Shown: in pieces, positions 32,459 to 39,380 of the stretch
Layout: the number at the start of each line of letters is the position of its first letter
Numbering within the stretch: the stretch's first letter is position 1
From: Akkermansiaceae bacterium
GTDB taxonomy: Bacteria > Verrucomicrobiota > Verrucomicrobiia > Verrucomicrobiales > Akkermansiaceae
Assembly: GCA_025354565.1 (NCBI GenBank)
Contig: JANXMQ010000027.1
Coordinates: forward strand, 1 to 39,380
Reading direction: 5' to 3'
Length of the DNA stretch: 39,380 bases
Translations under genes and position numbers: made by a program
The notes under the pieces: model-generated
The model's database searches: none
What the model was told of the DNA's origin: nothing
Seen by the model: only the letters and a program-made list of their open reading frames with translations

Positions 32459-34594
32459 ATGGCGGAGATGAGCAAGGACATTTTTCTCAATGAACTGTTA
32501 GGCCGGATGACCGCCGCTGACAAGGCCGGACAACTGAACCTGCTGGCCGGGACGATGGATGCGACCGGGATGAAAAATACCGGTGATCTGGAGGCCAAAA
32601 TCCTCTCCGGCCAATGCGGGGCGGTGCTCAATGTGTACACCCCAGCAGCCACGCGGGCCTTGCAGGAACTCGCGCTGGCGAGTCCGCTGGGCATCCCGCT
32701 GATTTTCGGCTACGACGTGATTCACGGGCATCGCACGATTTTCCCGATCCCGCTGGCGCTGGCTTGTTCGTGGAATCTGGAGTTGATCGAAAGTTGCGCC
32801 CGTGCGGCGGCGGCAGAAGCGGCGGCAGATGGCTTGCACTGGGTTTACTCGCCGATGGTGGACATTTCCCTGGACCCGCGCTGGGGCCGGGTGGCGGAAG
32901 GCGCGGGCGAAGATCCCTGGCTGGGCGCGAAAATCGCGGCGGCGATGGTGCGCGGCTATCAGGGCGCTGACCTCGCGGATCTAACATCGGTGCTTGCCTG
33001 CGTGAAACATTTCGCCCTCTATGGCGCACCGATGGGTGGGCGGGATTACAACACCGTGGACATGAGCCGCCGGGCGATGGAGGAAACGTATTTCCCGCCC
33101 TATCGCGCCGCGATCGACGCCGGGGCGCAGACGGTGATGACCTCGTTCAATGAAATCGACGGCATCCCGGCGAGCGGGAATCGTTGGTTACTAACGGATT
33201 TGCTGCGCGTCGAGTGGGGATTCCAAGGCTGGATCGTCACCGACTACACTTCGATTTCCGAGATGATAAACCACGGCACCGCAGCCACCGACACCGAGGC
33301 CGCACAACAGGCGCTGGAGGCGGGAGTGGACATGGACATGATGTCCGAGGCTTTTCTAACATCATTGCCGGAGCTACTAGAAAACCAGCAAGTGACGATG
33401 GAACAAGTGGACGCCGCAGTGCTGCGGGTGCTGGCAACGAAGTGGGATCTAGGGCTGTTCCGCGACGCCTTCGCCCGCTGTGATGATGCACGGGCGGCCG
33501 CGATTTTCCAGCATCCAGCAACCCGGCAACTTGCTTGCGAGGCGGCCCGTGAAGCCATGGTGTTATTGAAAAACGAGGGTCAACTGCTTCCGCTCGACAA
33601 GCAAGGCAGCATCGCGGTGATCGGCACACTGGCGGACAGCGGGCGTGATATGTTAGGCTGTTGGATCGCCGCCGGAGATGAGGCGGTGGCGGTTTCTGGA
33701 TTGGCAGGAATCCGGGAAATCGCTGGTGCAATGGCAACCGTGGTTTTTGCAACGGGCGATGATCTAACGGAAGCAGGGCGCTTGGCAAGCGAGGCGGACC
33801 ACGTGATCTTGGTGCTGGGCGAGACTTGGGAAATGTATGGGGAAGCCGCCAGCCGGACCACCATCCGCTTGTCAAGCCATCAACGGAAACTGGCGAAACG
33901 GGTGTTGAAATCCGGCAAACCTTGCGTGCTTGTCACTCTAAGTGGACGCCCGCTGGAGCTGACTTGGGAGGACTCCAAGTTTCCGGCCATCCTCCACGCC
34001 TGGGCGCTCGGGTCGGAAGGTGGCAGGGCTCTAGCGGAAATTATTTTCGGCGAGGCCGCGCCTATCGGAAAACTCACGATGGGTTTCCCCCGCAGCGTCG
34101 GCCAAGTGCCGATGACCTATCGCGAGAAGCCGACCGGTCGCCCCTTCGATGCCGCAGCGAAATATTCCTCAAAGTATCTGGATGCAGGCAACGAGGCCCT
34201 CTATCCCTTCGGCCACGGTCTGACTTATGGGAACTGTGACTATGGGCCGGTAACTGTTAGTTCGGCGGCAATGCTGCCCGGAGGATCAGTTACGGTTTCC
34301 GCCGGGATCACGAATCCGAACCCGCATCCAGTCACGGAAACCCTGCAACTCTATCTGCGGGATCTCGTCGCATCGGTGAGCCGACCGGTGAAGGAACTGC
34401 GCGCCTATCAGCGCGTGACCTTGGCTGCAGGCGAGACGCGGATTGTGTCATTCGAGATCACGGATGCTGATCTAACATTTCCCGGTAGAGACTTTAAACC
34501 AGTCGTCGAACCCGGCGACTTCGAGGCGATGATCGGACCAAGTTCAGCGGACTTGCGGGCGGTGCGCTTTACCCGGCTTGGAGATGCGGAGTGA
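32459..34594 (+). CDS. Glycoside hydrolase family 3 (beta-glucosidase-like)
   Basis: About 711 residues from ATG 32459 (another ATG at 32468; a TTG at 32432 is less likely). The GH3 N-terminal barrel has IPLIFGYDVIHGHRTIFPIPL, WGRVAEGAGEDPWLGA, KHFALYGAPMGGRDYNTVDMS and the nucleophile D262 in GWIVTDYTS. The second domain and the C-terminal fibronectin-III-like domain (TLQLYLRDLVASVSRPVKELRAYQRV) are complete, as in BglX. No signal peptide is visible, so unlike BglX it may act in the cytoplasm on imported oligosaccharides. Substrate likely beta-glucosides; xylosides possible. No transporter is next to it. Confidence 0.92.
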   Translation: MAEMSKDIFLNELLGRMTAADKAGQLNLLAGTMDATGMKNTGDLEAKILSGQCGAVLNVYTPAATRALQELALASPLGIPLIFGYDVIHGHRTIFPIPLALACSWNLELIESCARAAAAEAAADGLHWVYSPMVDISLDPRWGRVAEGAGEDPWLGAKIAAAMVRGYQGADLADLTSVLACVKHFALYGAPMGGRDYNTVDMSRRAMEETYFPPYRAAIDAGAQTVMTSFNEIDGIPASGNRWLLTDLLRVEWGFQGWIVTDYTSISEMINHGTAATDTEAAQQALEAGVDMDMMSEAFLTSLPELLENQQVTMEQVDAAVLRVLATKWDLGLFRDAFARCDDARAAAIFQHPATRQLACEAAREAMVLLKNEGQLLPLDKQGSIAVIGTLADSGRDMLGCWIAAGDEAVAVSGLAGIREIAGAMATVVFATGDDLTEAGRLASEADHVILVLGETWEMYGEAASRTTIRLSSHQRKLAKRVLKSGKPCVLVTLSGRPLELTWEDSKFPAILHAWALGSEGGRALAEIIFGEAAPIGKLTMGFPRSVGQVPMTYREKPTGRPFDAAAKYSSKYLDAGNEALYPFGHGLTYGNCDYGPVTVSSAAMLPGGSVTVSAGITNPNPHPVTETLQLYLRDLVASVSRPVKELRAYQRVTLAAGETRIVSFEITDADLTFPGRDFKPVVEPGDFEAMIGPSSADLRAVRFTRLGDAE

Positions 34595-34933
34595 ATTATG
34601 GCGTAGCTAGAGACATCTTGATCATTACCCATGCTAAAAAATCAGCTTTCTTGAATTACCCCCCGAAATCTGCTCTTATGGCCGATTTTGGGACCACTTG
34701 GCCGGAATTGAGGCTAGAAATTCCTTCCTGTTTCCTGAATTTCAGGTAATTTGAATTCGTTCTGAGCGAGGTCCGCCTCCTCAAAACACCAGCCTCTAAA
34801 ACGCTGGACCAAGTGATTCGAATTGATCTCCGGGGGGAAATCAACCGAACGAGGTTCCAGCAAATGGCATAGAAAAAAGCGCGCTTTGAGAGATCCGGGG
34901 GGAAATCCAAAGCGCGCTTTTCTTTTGTCCCGT
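34595..34933. other. Convergent intergenic region between GH3 and S41 protease genes
   Basis: 339 bases. It contains the terminator at 34875-34921 and two copies of TCCGGGGGGAAATC (34829-34842 and 34894-34907), the second in the terminator loop. The segment 34600-34820 is AT-rich with no gene visible. Confidence 0.5.
34875..34921. terminator. Strong bidirectional intrinsic terminator
   Basis: AAAAGCGCGCTTTG (34875-34888) pairs perfectly with CAAAGCGCGCTTTT (34908-34921). The arms start and end in A/T runs, so U-tracts follow in both directions. It serves the minus-strand protease gene, whose stop is 13 bases away, and can also end read-through from the GH3 gene. Confidence 0.85.
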
Positions 34934-36154
34934 TCACTGCTTGTGCAGTGTCTTGATCGCGGCCTCTATCACCGGATCCTGCCAAGCTTCGTTCGCTTTC
35001 CGATCTTCAGGTGTTAGTGAATTCAGGTTGCAGCGTTTCAGAAAATTCGCACGACTCGAATCATCGATCACCACGGGCACATCCGGTGTGATTCCCTTGC
35101 GGTGGGGCGTATTGCCAGAAGGCGTGTGATAGGTGGCGATGGTTAGACGCAGCGCGGTGCCGCCACCCATGGGGATGATGTTTTGCACCGAGCCCTTGCC
35201 ATAACTCAGCTCACCAATGACCGAGGCACGTTTCAAATCCTGCAGCGCTCCTGCGGTGAGTTCCGATGCGGAGGCGGACATGCGGTCGAGCAGCACCACC
35301 ATCGGATACTCCCGTTTCCGGCGTTCACGGTCGGGCGTTTTCAGCGGTTCGGAAACTTCGCCATCGCGGCCACGGGTGGTGACAACGGCGGTGTTAGGTG
35401 GCAGGAAAAGCCCGAGAATTTTGACGGTTTCCTGCAAATCCCCGCCGCCATTTTCGCGGAGATCGAGGATCAGCGATTTCATACCATTGTCTTCCAGTTC
35501 GTCGAGGGCGGCTTCCATTTCACGAGCACAGTTGTTACCAAAACTCGCAAGCCTGACGTAGCCGAGGCCGGTTTCCTTGTTCCAAATTTTCGTCTCCACG
35601 ACCGAGCGCTCTACCACCAAGCGATGCACGAGCGCGACCTCGAAGGGCCGTGGCGCGGCGGGAGATTTGAGCATGAGTCGGGTGCTCTCGCCAGCCGCAC
35701 GCCGAAGTGGCCCAAGCAATTCCGCGAAGGCCGTGCCCTGGGTTTTCCGCTCGTCGATTTCTAACAATCCAGACCCCGGCAGCACGCCCGCATTGGCGGC
35801 TGGACCTAAGGGCGTGACGGCAGCGATGTAGGGTCCGTCATCACGCAGGGCGAGGCTGATGCCCAGTGACGGCAACTCGGGGTTGAGATCCGTGTGCTCC
35901 CGAATCTGCGCGGCCATTTCCGGGTGGATGAAGGATGAATGTGGATCGAGGCTGGCAAGCATCCCTTCGAGCGCGTGGTTGACCAAACGTTCATAGGCGA
36001 GTCGGTCCACATCCGGGTGGCGCTTGCGGACGGTTTCCAAAACTTCGACAAAGCGCTCAATCGCCGGGTATGCCGCTTCATCCGGATCCGGCGGTGCGGA
36101 TGGAGCGGCGAAGGCAGCGGTGCTGAGCGCACAGAGCAGGCAGACGAATTTCAT
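34934..36154 (-). CDS. Secreted S41 family C-terminal processing protease with PDZ domain
   Basis: Encodes 406 residues from ATG 36152-36154; the frame is open much further upstream but overlaps the divergent integrase and is not protein-like. Signal peptide FVCLLCALSTAAFA, then SLDPHSSFIHPEM, a PDZ domain (about 92-165; AAVTPLGPAANAGVLPGSGLLEI), and the S41 core GYVRLASFGN, LILDLRENGGGDL. The catalytic S295/K320 dyad sits in DRMSASASELTAGALQD and SYGKGSVQ. It cleaves C-termini of periplasmic or envelope proteins. Monocistronic with its own terminator. Confidence 0.93.
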   Translation of the reverse strand: MKFVCLLCALSTAAFAAPSAPPDPDEAAYPAIERFVEVLETVRKRHPDVDRLAYERLVNHALEGMLASLDPHSSFIHPEMAAQIREHTDLNPELPSLGISLALRDDGPYIAAVTPLGPAANAGVLPGSGLLEIDERKTQGTAFAELLGPLRRAAGESTRLMLKSPAAPRPFEVALVHRLVVERSVVETKIWNKETGLGYVRLASFGNNCAREMEAALDELEDNGMKSLILDLRENGGGDLQETVKILGLFLPPNTAVVTTRGRDGEVSEPLKTPDRERRKREYPMVVLLDRMSASASELTAGALQDLKRASVIGELSYGKGSVQNIIPMGGGTALRLTIATYHTPSGNTPHRKGITPDVPVVIDDSSRANFLKRCNLNSLTPEDRKANEAWQDPVIEAAIKTLHKQ

Positions 36155-36325
36155 GGCGATGAAGTAACATGTGCGAGCCGGGACGATAGAGAAAAATCGA
36201 CCCCCGCTGCAGCTAAAAATGGATTTGTGAAGCACATTCTTTTGAGCGGTTTTGCACGTTGGCTTTTGCTTGGATTTGCTCATATTTGCGTTGTCATGTT
36301 CTTCGGGTTTGTGACACCATGCGAC

Positions 36326-37345
36326 ATGGCATCGTTCTACAAGCGTGAAAAAAGTCCTTACTATTGGCTGCGGTTGAGGCAGGGTGATGGAAGTTGGAAG
36401 AGCGAATCTTCGGGGATTCGGATAGAGACGAAGGGTAGCTTGCGGAAGATCGAGCAGCGGGTGGCGGAGGCGGCGGCGAAGGAGAAGCGCCAGGGCGGGG
36501 ACGGGTCGCAGGCGCTGATGCGGAACTGGGTGCCGCGGTGGATCAAGGATCATTACACCAACGAGAAATCTGCGGCCCGTGCGGCAAACGCTTGGGCTCA
36601 TGTGGCGATGTATTTCAAGAAGCGCGGAATCCAGCACCCGGAGGAGGTCAGCTATGCGGAGTGCCACCATTATATGAAGTGGCGGACGGACGCCAAGGCG
36701 GCCAAGGAGGAAAATCGCCGGGTGGCTAACTGGAACACGGCGCTCACCGAGATCCGTATCCTCTGCACGATCATGCAGGAGGCGATTATGCAGGGATGGA
36801 TACTCGCGAACCCGGCGTCGCGGCTGGGGCTCGGTCGCAAAAACGTGAAGGAAAAGCGGGCGATTGAGCGGGACGAACAGCAGCTCATTGAAACCGCGTT
36901 GATCGATGAGGACGCATGGATGCAGGACTCGTGGCTGGTAGGGATCAAGCAGGGGTGCCGGATCAGCGAGGTGCAGGTGCCGCTGGAACTGATTAACTTG
37001 CATACGAAAGTGATTCCATTCCGGGTCAAGGGCGGAAAAATTCATCCCGCTCCGCTGCATCCGGACCTGATTGCGCTGGTCAAACGCCGCCGCGCGGAAG
37101 GATCTGAACTGCTGGTGGCACTGCCGAATAACGCATCTATCCAATGGATCAATTTCTTCAAAGGTCTGGGCTTGCAAAATCTCTCGTTCCACTCGCTGCG
37201 GGTAACCGTGATCACCCGCTTCGCCCAAGCGGACGTGACGGCGGAAAAGGCAATGCAGTATGTGGGTCATTGTAGTCAGTTGGCTCACGCGATCTATCGG
37301 AAATTGAAACCGAGGGACGTGGCCTCGCTCGGGGATTTTTTGTGA
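36326..37345 (+). CDS. Tyrosine recombinase (phage-type integrase)
   Basis: Encodes 339 residues from ATG 36326 (MASFYKREK); the longer frame upstream runs over the divergent protease. The N-terminal arm-binding region YYWLRLRQGDGSWKSESSGI is typical of AP2-like integrase starts. The SAM-like core-binding domain spans about 65-165. The catalytic residues are R212 (GCRISEV), H289 and R292 (FHSLR), H315 (VGHCS) and Y324 (IYRKL), so the enzyme looks intact. Residue K235 or K238 may be the catalytic lysine. It marks the left edge of a probable integrated element; a direct repeat lies 22 bases after its stop. Confidence 0.9.
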   Translation: MASFYKREKSPYYWLRLRQGDGSWKSESSGIRIETKGSLRKIEQRVAEAAAKEKRQGGDGSQALMRNWVPRWIKDHYTNEKSAARAANAWAHVAMYFKKRGIQHPEEVSYAECHHYMKWRTDAKAAKEENRRVANWNTALTEIRILCTIMQEAIMQGWILANPASRLGLGRKNVKEKRAIERDEQQLIETALIDEDAWMQDSWLVGIKQGCRISEVQVPLELINLHTKVIPFRVKGGKIHPAPLHPDLIALVKRRRAEGSELLVALPNNASIQWINFFKGLGLQNLSFHSLRVTVITRFAQADVTAEKAMQYVGHCSQLAHAIYRKLKPRDVASLGDFL

Positions 37346-37366
37346 TTCTGCTCGGATGGAAAAATT

Positions 37367-37387
37367 TTTTGCTCCAGATTATTTGTT
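37367..37387. repeat. Direct repeat copy 1 (possible attachment or insertion boundary)
   Basis: 21 bases containing TTGCTCCAGATTAT, matching 39256-39276 at 20 of 21 positions in the same orientation. It lies 22 bases after the integrase stop. Confidence 0.5.
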
Positions 37388-37428
37388 ATATGCCTGACTT
37401 GCAGGCGTTGTCATTATCGCTTTCATCA

Positions 37429-38435
37429 TCATTTCTTTGGCTTTAAGAGATCCCATGCGAGGCGCACCACTGCCGGAACTTGGCCGTTGCCGATTGCGCG
37501 GAGTCTGTCCACCCGAGAGGCCACCCCATGAGCCACTCGACCCACGTCGGGTTCAGTTGCCCACCACTCTCCGGCGATTCCTCCAGAGCTTCGCGCCTCG
37601 CCATTGAGCCAAGGCTTCGCGATTGTTGCGAGTTGCCGTTCAGTCGATAGCTGTCCTCGTTCGCACCCGGTGTTGGATACAGGCGAACCACCGTTGCCAG
37701 TCCGTCCCCGCTGTTCTTGCTCGCTCCCTTCCGGTTGTAGTTGCCGCAGACTGTTGGTGTGGGCCACATCCGCGCTTTCACTTGTTGCGTCAGTCCGATC
37801 TGAGCCATCCGCCCCGTGCGCTTGTCGTAGTGCCGGCACATGCTCCCCACTGGTTCGCTCGTTCGCGTTTCCAGCCTCTCCCATGAGACTCCCGGCTCCC
37901 GCGCTGCGGGACTCCGCCACAATCCAGATTCGTTCTCGCTTGTGCGGAGCTCCGGTGTCGATAGCTCCCAGCACTCCCCACCGCGCATCATACCCCAACG
38001 CGGCCAAGTCTCCGAGAACGACTCCAAGCCCCCGAGAAGTGAGAACTGGTGAGTTTTCCACGAGCGCGAATCGAGGTCGAACCTCGCCAATGATCCGAGA
38101 CATTTCAGACCAGAGGCCGCTTCGCTCGCCGTCGAGACCTGCACCCTTTCCAGCGGCTGAGATGTCTTGGCACGGGAAGCCGCCAGAGACGACATCCACC
38201 AAGCCAAGCCATGGCTTCCCATCGAAGGTTCTAACGTCGTCCCAGATCGGGAAGGGTTCGAGACATCCATCGTCTTGCCTTGCGGCGAGCATCCGTCTAG
38301 CGGCAGGTTCGTATTCGACGGCGCACACGCATTTCCACCCAAGGAGTCTCCCCCCGAGAATGCGCCACCAGCGCCTGCGAATAATGCCAGCTCATTGAGT
38401 TGAAAAAAAAGAGATGATGTTTGGATCATTGGCAC
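37429..38435 (-). pseudogene. Phage-type DNA cytosine-5 methyltransferase, frameshifted after motif I
   Basis: Motif I (LNELALFAGAGG) is read in the frame starting at ATG 38435. The rest is in another frame: LLGWKCVCAVEYEP, motif IV GGFPCQDIS, motif VI ENSP, motif VIII RERIWIV, WWATEPDVGRVAHGV and the C-terminal RLRAIGNGQVPAV. A single missing base at or near the G6 run (C6 on the plus strand, 38350-38355) restores one continuous protein of about 335 residues. The downstream frame alone could start at a GTG near 38328 but would lack the SAM-binding motif I. A T8 tract lies close to the start. Orphan enzyme; no restriction gene in the window. Could be a true mutation, a phase-variable state or a sequence error. 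Confidence 0.8.
37443..38195 (-). CDS. Conserved phage-type protein embedded in the methyltransferase gene in another frame
   Basis: About 250 residues in the same frame as motif I but wholly overlapping the methyltransferase body. The exact start is uncertain (ATGs at 38195, 38222, 38270). It shows FDLDSRSWKTHQFSLLGG, FSETWPRWGMMRGGECWELS, WPTPTVCGNYNRKGASKN, RLYPTPGANED and NPTWVEWLMGWPLGWT near the C-terminus. These signatures are familiar from phage and prophage proteins often annotated next to, or as, DNA methylases. Both frames therefore look protein-coding over about 750 bases. Biochemical function unknown to me; I rely on recalled motif patterns. Confidence 0.55.
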   Translation of the reverse strand: MSSLAASRAKTSQPLERVQVSTASEAASGLKCLGSLARFDLDSRSWKTHQFSLLGGLESFSETWPRWGMMRGGECWELSTPELRTSENESGLWRSPAAREPGVSWERLETRTSEPVGSMCRHYDKRTGRMAQIGLTQQVKARMWPTPTVCGNYNRKGASKNSGDGLATVVRLYPTPGANEDSYRLNGNSQQSRSLGSMARREALEESPESGGQLNPTWVEWLMGWPLGWTDSAQSATAKFRQWCASHGIS

Positions 38436-38525
38436 AGAACAACGGGTTGATGGCGACAGAGATAAACATTTCAGTTTTATTTTGCGGGCGTCTCAGGCGA
38501 TTCCTGCGCCATAGCCCTAGCGTTT

Positions 38526-38783
38526 TCACGCTTCCGCCGATTCCCGCGCCTGCTGTTTTTTCTTGGACAATTGGGACTTGGGGAGATCGGGGTTTTCGGA
38601 GAGGAAGCGGTGGGCCATGCCGACGCTGGCTTTGCCGCCGGGCATCTTGAATCCGCCGAACTTCATCAGTCGGATGTAGCCACGATTCACGCCAAGGGCG
38701 GTGGCCAGTTCGTTCATATTGAAGAGGCGCGGATCGTCGGCAGTGACTTTATCGCCTGAGGTGGGTGAAGGTTTGGCAGACAT
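38526..38783 (-). CDS. Small helix-turn-helix DNA-binding protein
   Basis: Encodes 85 residues. The core FNMNELATALGVNRGYIRLMKFGGFKMPGG has a helix-turn-helix layout like excisionase/MerR-type binding modules, followed by AHRFLSENPDL and a lysine/glutamine-rich tail. It lies between the methyltransferase and a membrane protein on the same strand, in a likely element of phage or plasmid origin. It could be an excisionase or regulator. Its leader shares a 21-base sequence with trpG. Confidence 0.65.
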   Translation of the reverse strand: MSAKPSPTSGDKVTADDPRLFNMNELATALGVNRGYIRLMKFGGFKMPGGKASVGMAHRFLSENPDLPKSQLSKKKQQARESAEA

Positions 38784-38819
38784 GGTGGGATAAAGTTGCT
38801 AGTGTTCAGTGAGCAATGA
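38784..38819 (-). repeat. Leader repeat shared with trpG
   Basis: 38791-38811 match 25722-25742 at 20 of 21 positions, again just upstream of an ATG on the minus strand. A second CACTGA word follows further upstream. Confidence 0.5.
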
Positions 38820-39206
38820 TCAGTGGAAGAAGTAGATGATGATAGCGACTAGGATCGCGAAGGCGACAGAGGTGAGAATTGCTTCTTTGAAGGTCATGTT
38901 TTCGGAACTATCTCCATAGCCTGAGCCCTCGGAGTGGACTTCGCTGGCAAACTCTTTTTCATTCATCTGGCGGCGGTGGTCGCGGATCATGCCGACTTGG
39001 ATTTCCGGGCGGAGGTCGTCGAATTGCTCGGTGGTGTAACCAAAAAATTCCGCGACTTTGATGACTTCGGATAGGTTTGCGTGGCAGATGGGCTTGCCGT
39101 CCGTGTCATACCACTGACGGGCGGACCATGAGTCGCCAGAGCCGAGATCGACGGCGACTTGATAGGACAGATGAGACAAATGGGAGTTATGGGATAGCGG
39201 GTTCAT
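38820..39206 (-). CDS. Small tail-anchored membrane protein of the element
   Basis: About 128 residues from ATG 39204-39206 (alternative ATG at 39221). The N-terminal Ser/His-rich stretch is followed by YQVAVDLGSGDSWSARQWYDTDGKPI and a soluble alpha-helical part (ANLSEVIKVAEFFGYTTEQFDDL). A single C-terminal transmembrane helix (AILTSVAFAILVAIIIYFF) closes the protein. The leader is tandem CCAATCC/CCAACC words. No known family; position suggests a phage- or plasmid-type accessory gene. Confidence 0.65.
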   Translation of the reverse strand: MNPLSHNSHLSHLSYQVAVDLGSGDSWSARQWYDTDGKPICHANLSEVIKVAEFFGYTTEQFDDLRPEIQVGMIRDHRRQMNEKEFASEVHSEGSGYGDSSENMTFKEAILTSVAFAILVAIIIYFFH

Positions 39207-39255
39207 GTGCGTTTCTATCAAATTGGATTGGTTGGATTGATTTTTAACGGAGCAC

Positions 39256-39276
39256 TTTTGCTCCAGATTATCTGTT
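39256..39276. repeat. Direct repeat copy 2 (possible attachment or insertion boundary)
   Basis: Matches 37367-37387 with one mismatch. It overlaps the stop codon of the edge gene (39268-39270). Confidence 0.5.
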
Positions 39277-39380
39277 CTGCGTCTCCATTTCGGCGACGGT
39301 CAGGATTCGGTAGGATCGCTCCCTGAGCGGGTGCGTTTTCTTTGCCCGCTCGATGGCGTCAGCGGCGTCTTGCCACGTTT
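39268..39380 (-). CDS. C-terminal end of an unidentified protein (5' end outside window)
   Basis: A minus-strand frame enters from the right edge and ends at TAA 39268-39270. The last 36 residues include TWQDAADAIERAKK, HPLRERSYRILTV and AEMETQNR: charged and helical. The length of the full protein is unknown and I do not recognise it. It is on the same strand as the membrane-protein gene and 61 bases upstream of it, so possibly in one transcript. Confidence 0.5.
   Translation of the reverse strand, partial: TWQDAADAIERAKKTHPLRERSYRILTVAEMETQNR

Noticed and set aside
35939..36325. Upstream extension of the integrase frame
   Set aside because: Runs antisense over the protease start; the typical integrase N-terminus begins at 36326.
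36155..36325. Possible tRNA attachment site next to the integrase
   Set aside because: No T-loop GTTCRANNC box or acceptor-stem pairing found; no tRNA gene was seen anywhere in the window.
36155..37288. Long upstream extension of the S41 protease frame
   Set aside because: Antisense to the intact integrase, Arg/Pro/Leu-rich shadow sequence, and a good signal peptide starts at 36154.
37604..38398. Plus-strand 264-residue open frame over the methyltransferase
   Set aside because: Ser/Arg/Pro-rich shadow frame; known motifs are all on the minus strand.
1..39380. CRISPR arrays, rRNA genes, transposase genes
   Set aside because: No regularly spaced repeats, rRNA signatures or transposase motifs were seen.

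Overview
The window looks like chromosome of a Verrucomicrobiota bacterium. Three things point there: a very large pilin-like protein of the Verru_Chthon cassette A type, a fucose/rhamnose bacterial microcompartment (BMC) locus of the Planctomycetes-Verrucomicrobia type, and an operon of secreted proteins of unknown function next to a DUF4175-like membrane protein. Base composition is moderately GC-rich. Recognisable Shine-Dalgarno sequences are mostly absent.

Layout. 1-142: end of an unidentified plus-strand gene. 220-8796: a tight minus-strand operon of six genes with 4-base ATGA overlaps at all but one junction. It encodes a DUF4175-like membrane protein, a small secreted protein, a secreted alpha/alpha-toroid (prenyltransferase-like) protein, and three tandem paralogous exported proteins. 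9048-9539: a Whirly-like single-strand nucleic-acid-binding protein. 9878-14154: mutS, an SRPBCC protein and two small membrane proteins, all on the plus strand.

14370-25140 is the BMC locus. A DeoR-family regulator (plus strand, TTG start) is divergent from a long minus-strand operon in the order pduL-type phosphotransacylase, BMC-H, BMC-H, acetate kinase type, BMC-H, BMC-P, CoA-acylating aldehyde dehydrogenase, BMC-P, BMC-P, class II aldolase, malate/lactate-type dehydrogenase. After a 259-base AT-rich gap comes a RhaEW-type aldolase/dehydrogenase fusion. Together these would cleave fuculose- or rhamnulose-1-phosphate to DHAP and lactaldehyde, oxidise lactaldehyde to its CoA thioester inside the shell, and recover CoA and ATP through acyl phosphate. 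A perfect 11-bp hairpin lies between the last hexamer gene and the first pentamer gene. G-free, Shine-Dalgarno-less leaders precede the hexamer genes.

25155-27250: trpG and trpE. 27611-32167: the giant pilin-like protein and a small secreted partner. 32459-34594: a family 3 glycoside hydrolase. 34934-36154: a secreted S41 (C-terminal processing) protease with a strong terminator.

36326 to the end looks like part of an integrated element. It holds a tyrosine recombinase, a phage-type cytosine-5 methyltransferase broken by an apparent one-base loss near a G6 tract, a second conserved-looking frame embedded in that methyltransferase gene, a small DNA-binding protein, a tail-anchored membrane protein, and a truncated gene at the edge. 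A 21-bp direct repeat with one mismatch brackets the methyltransferase segment.
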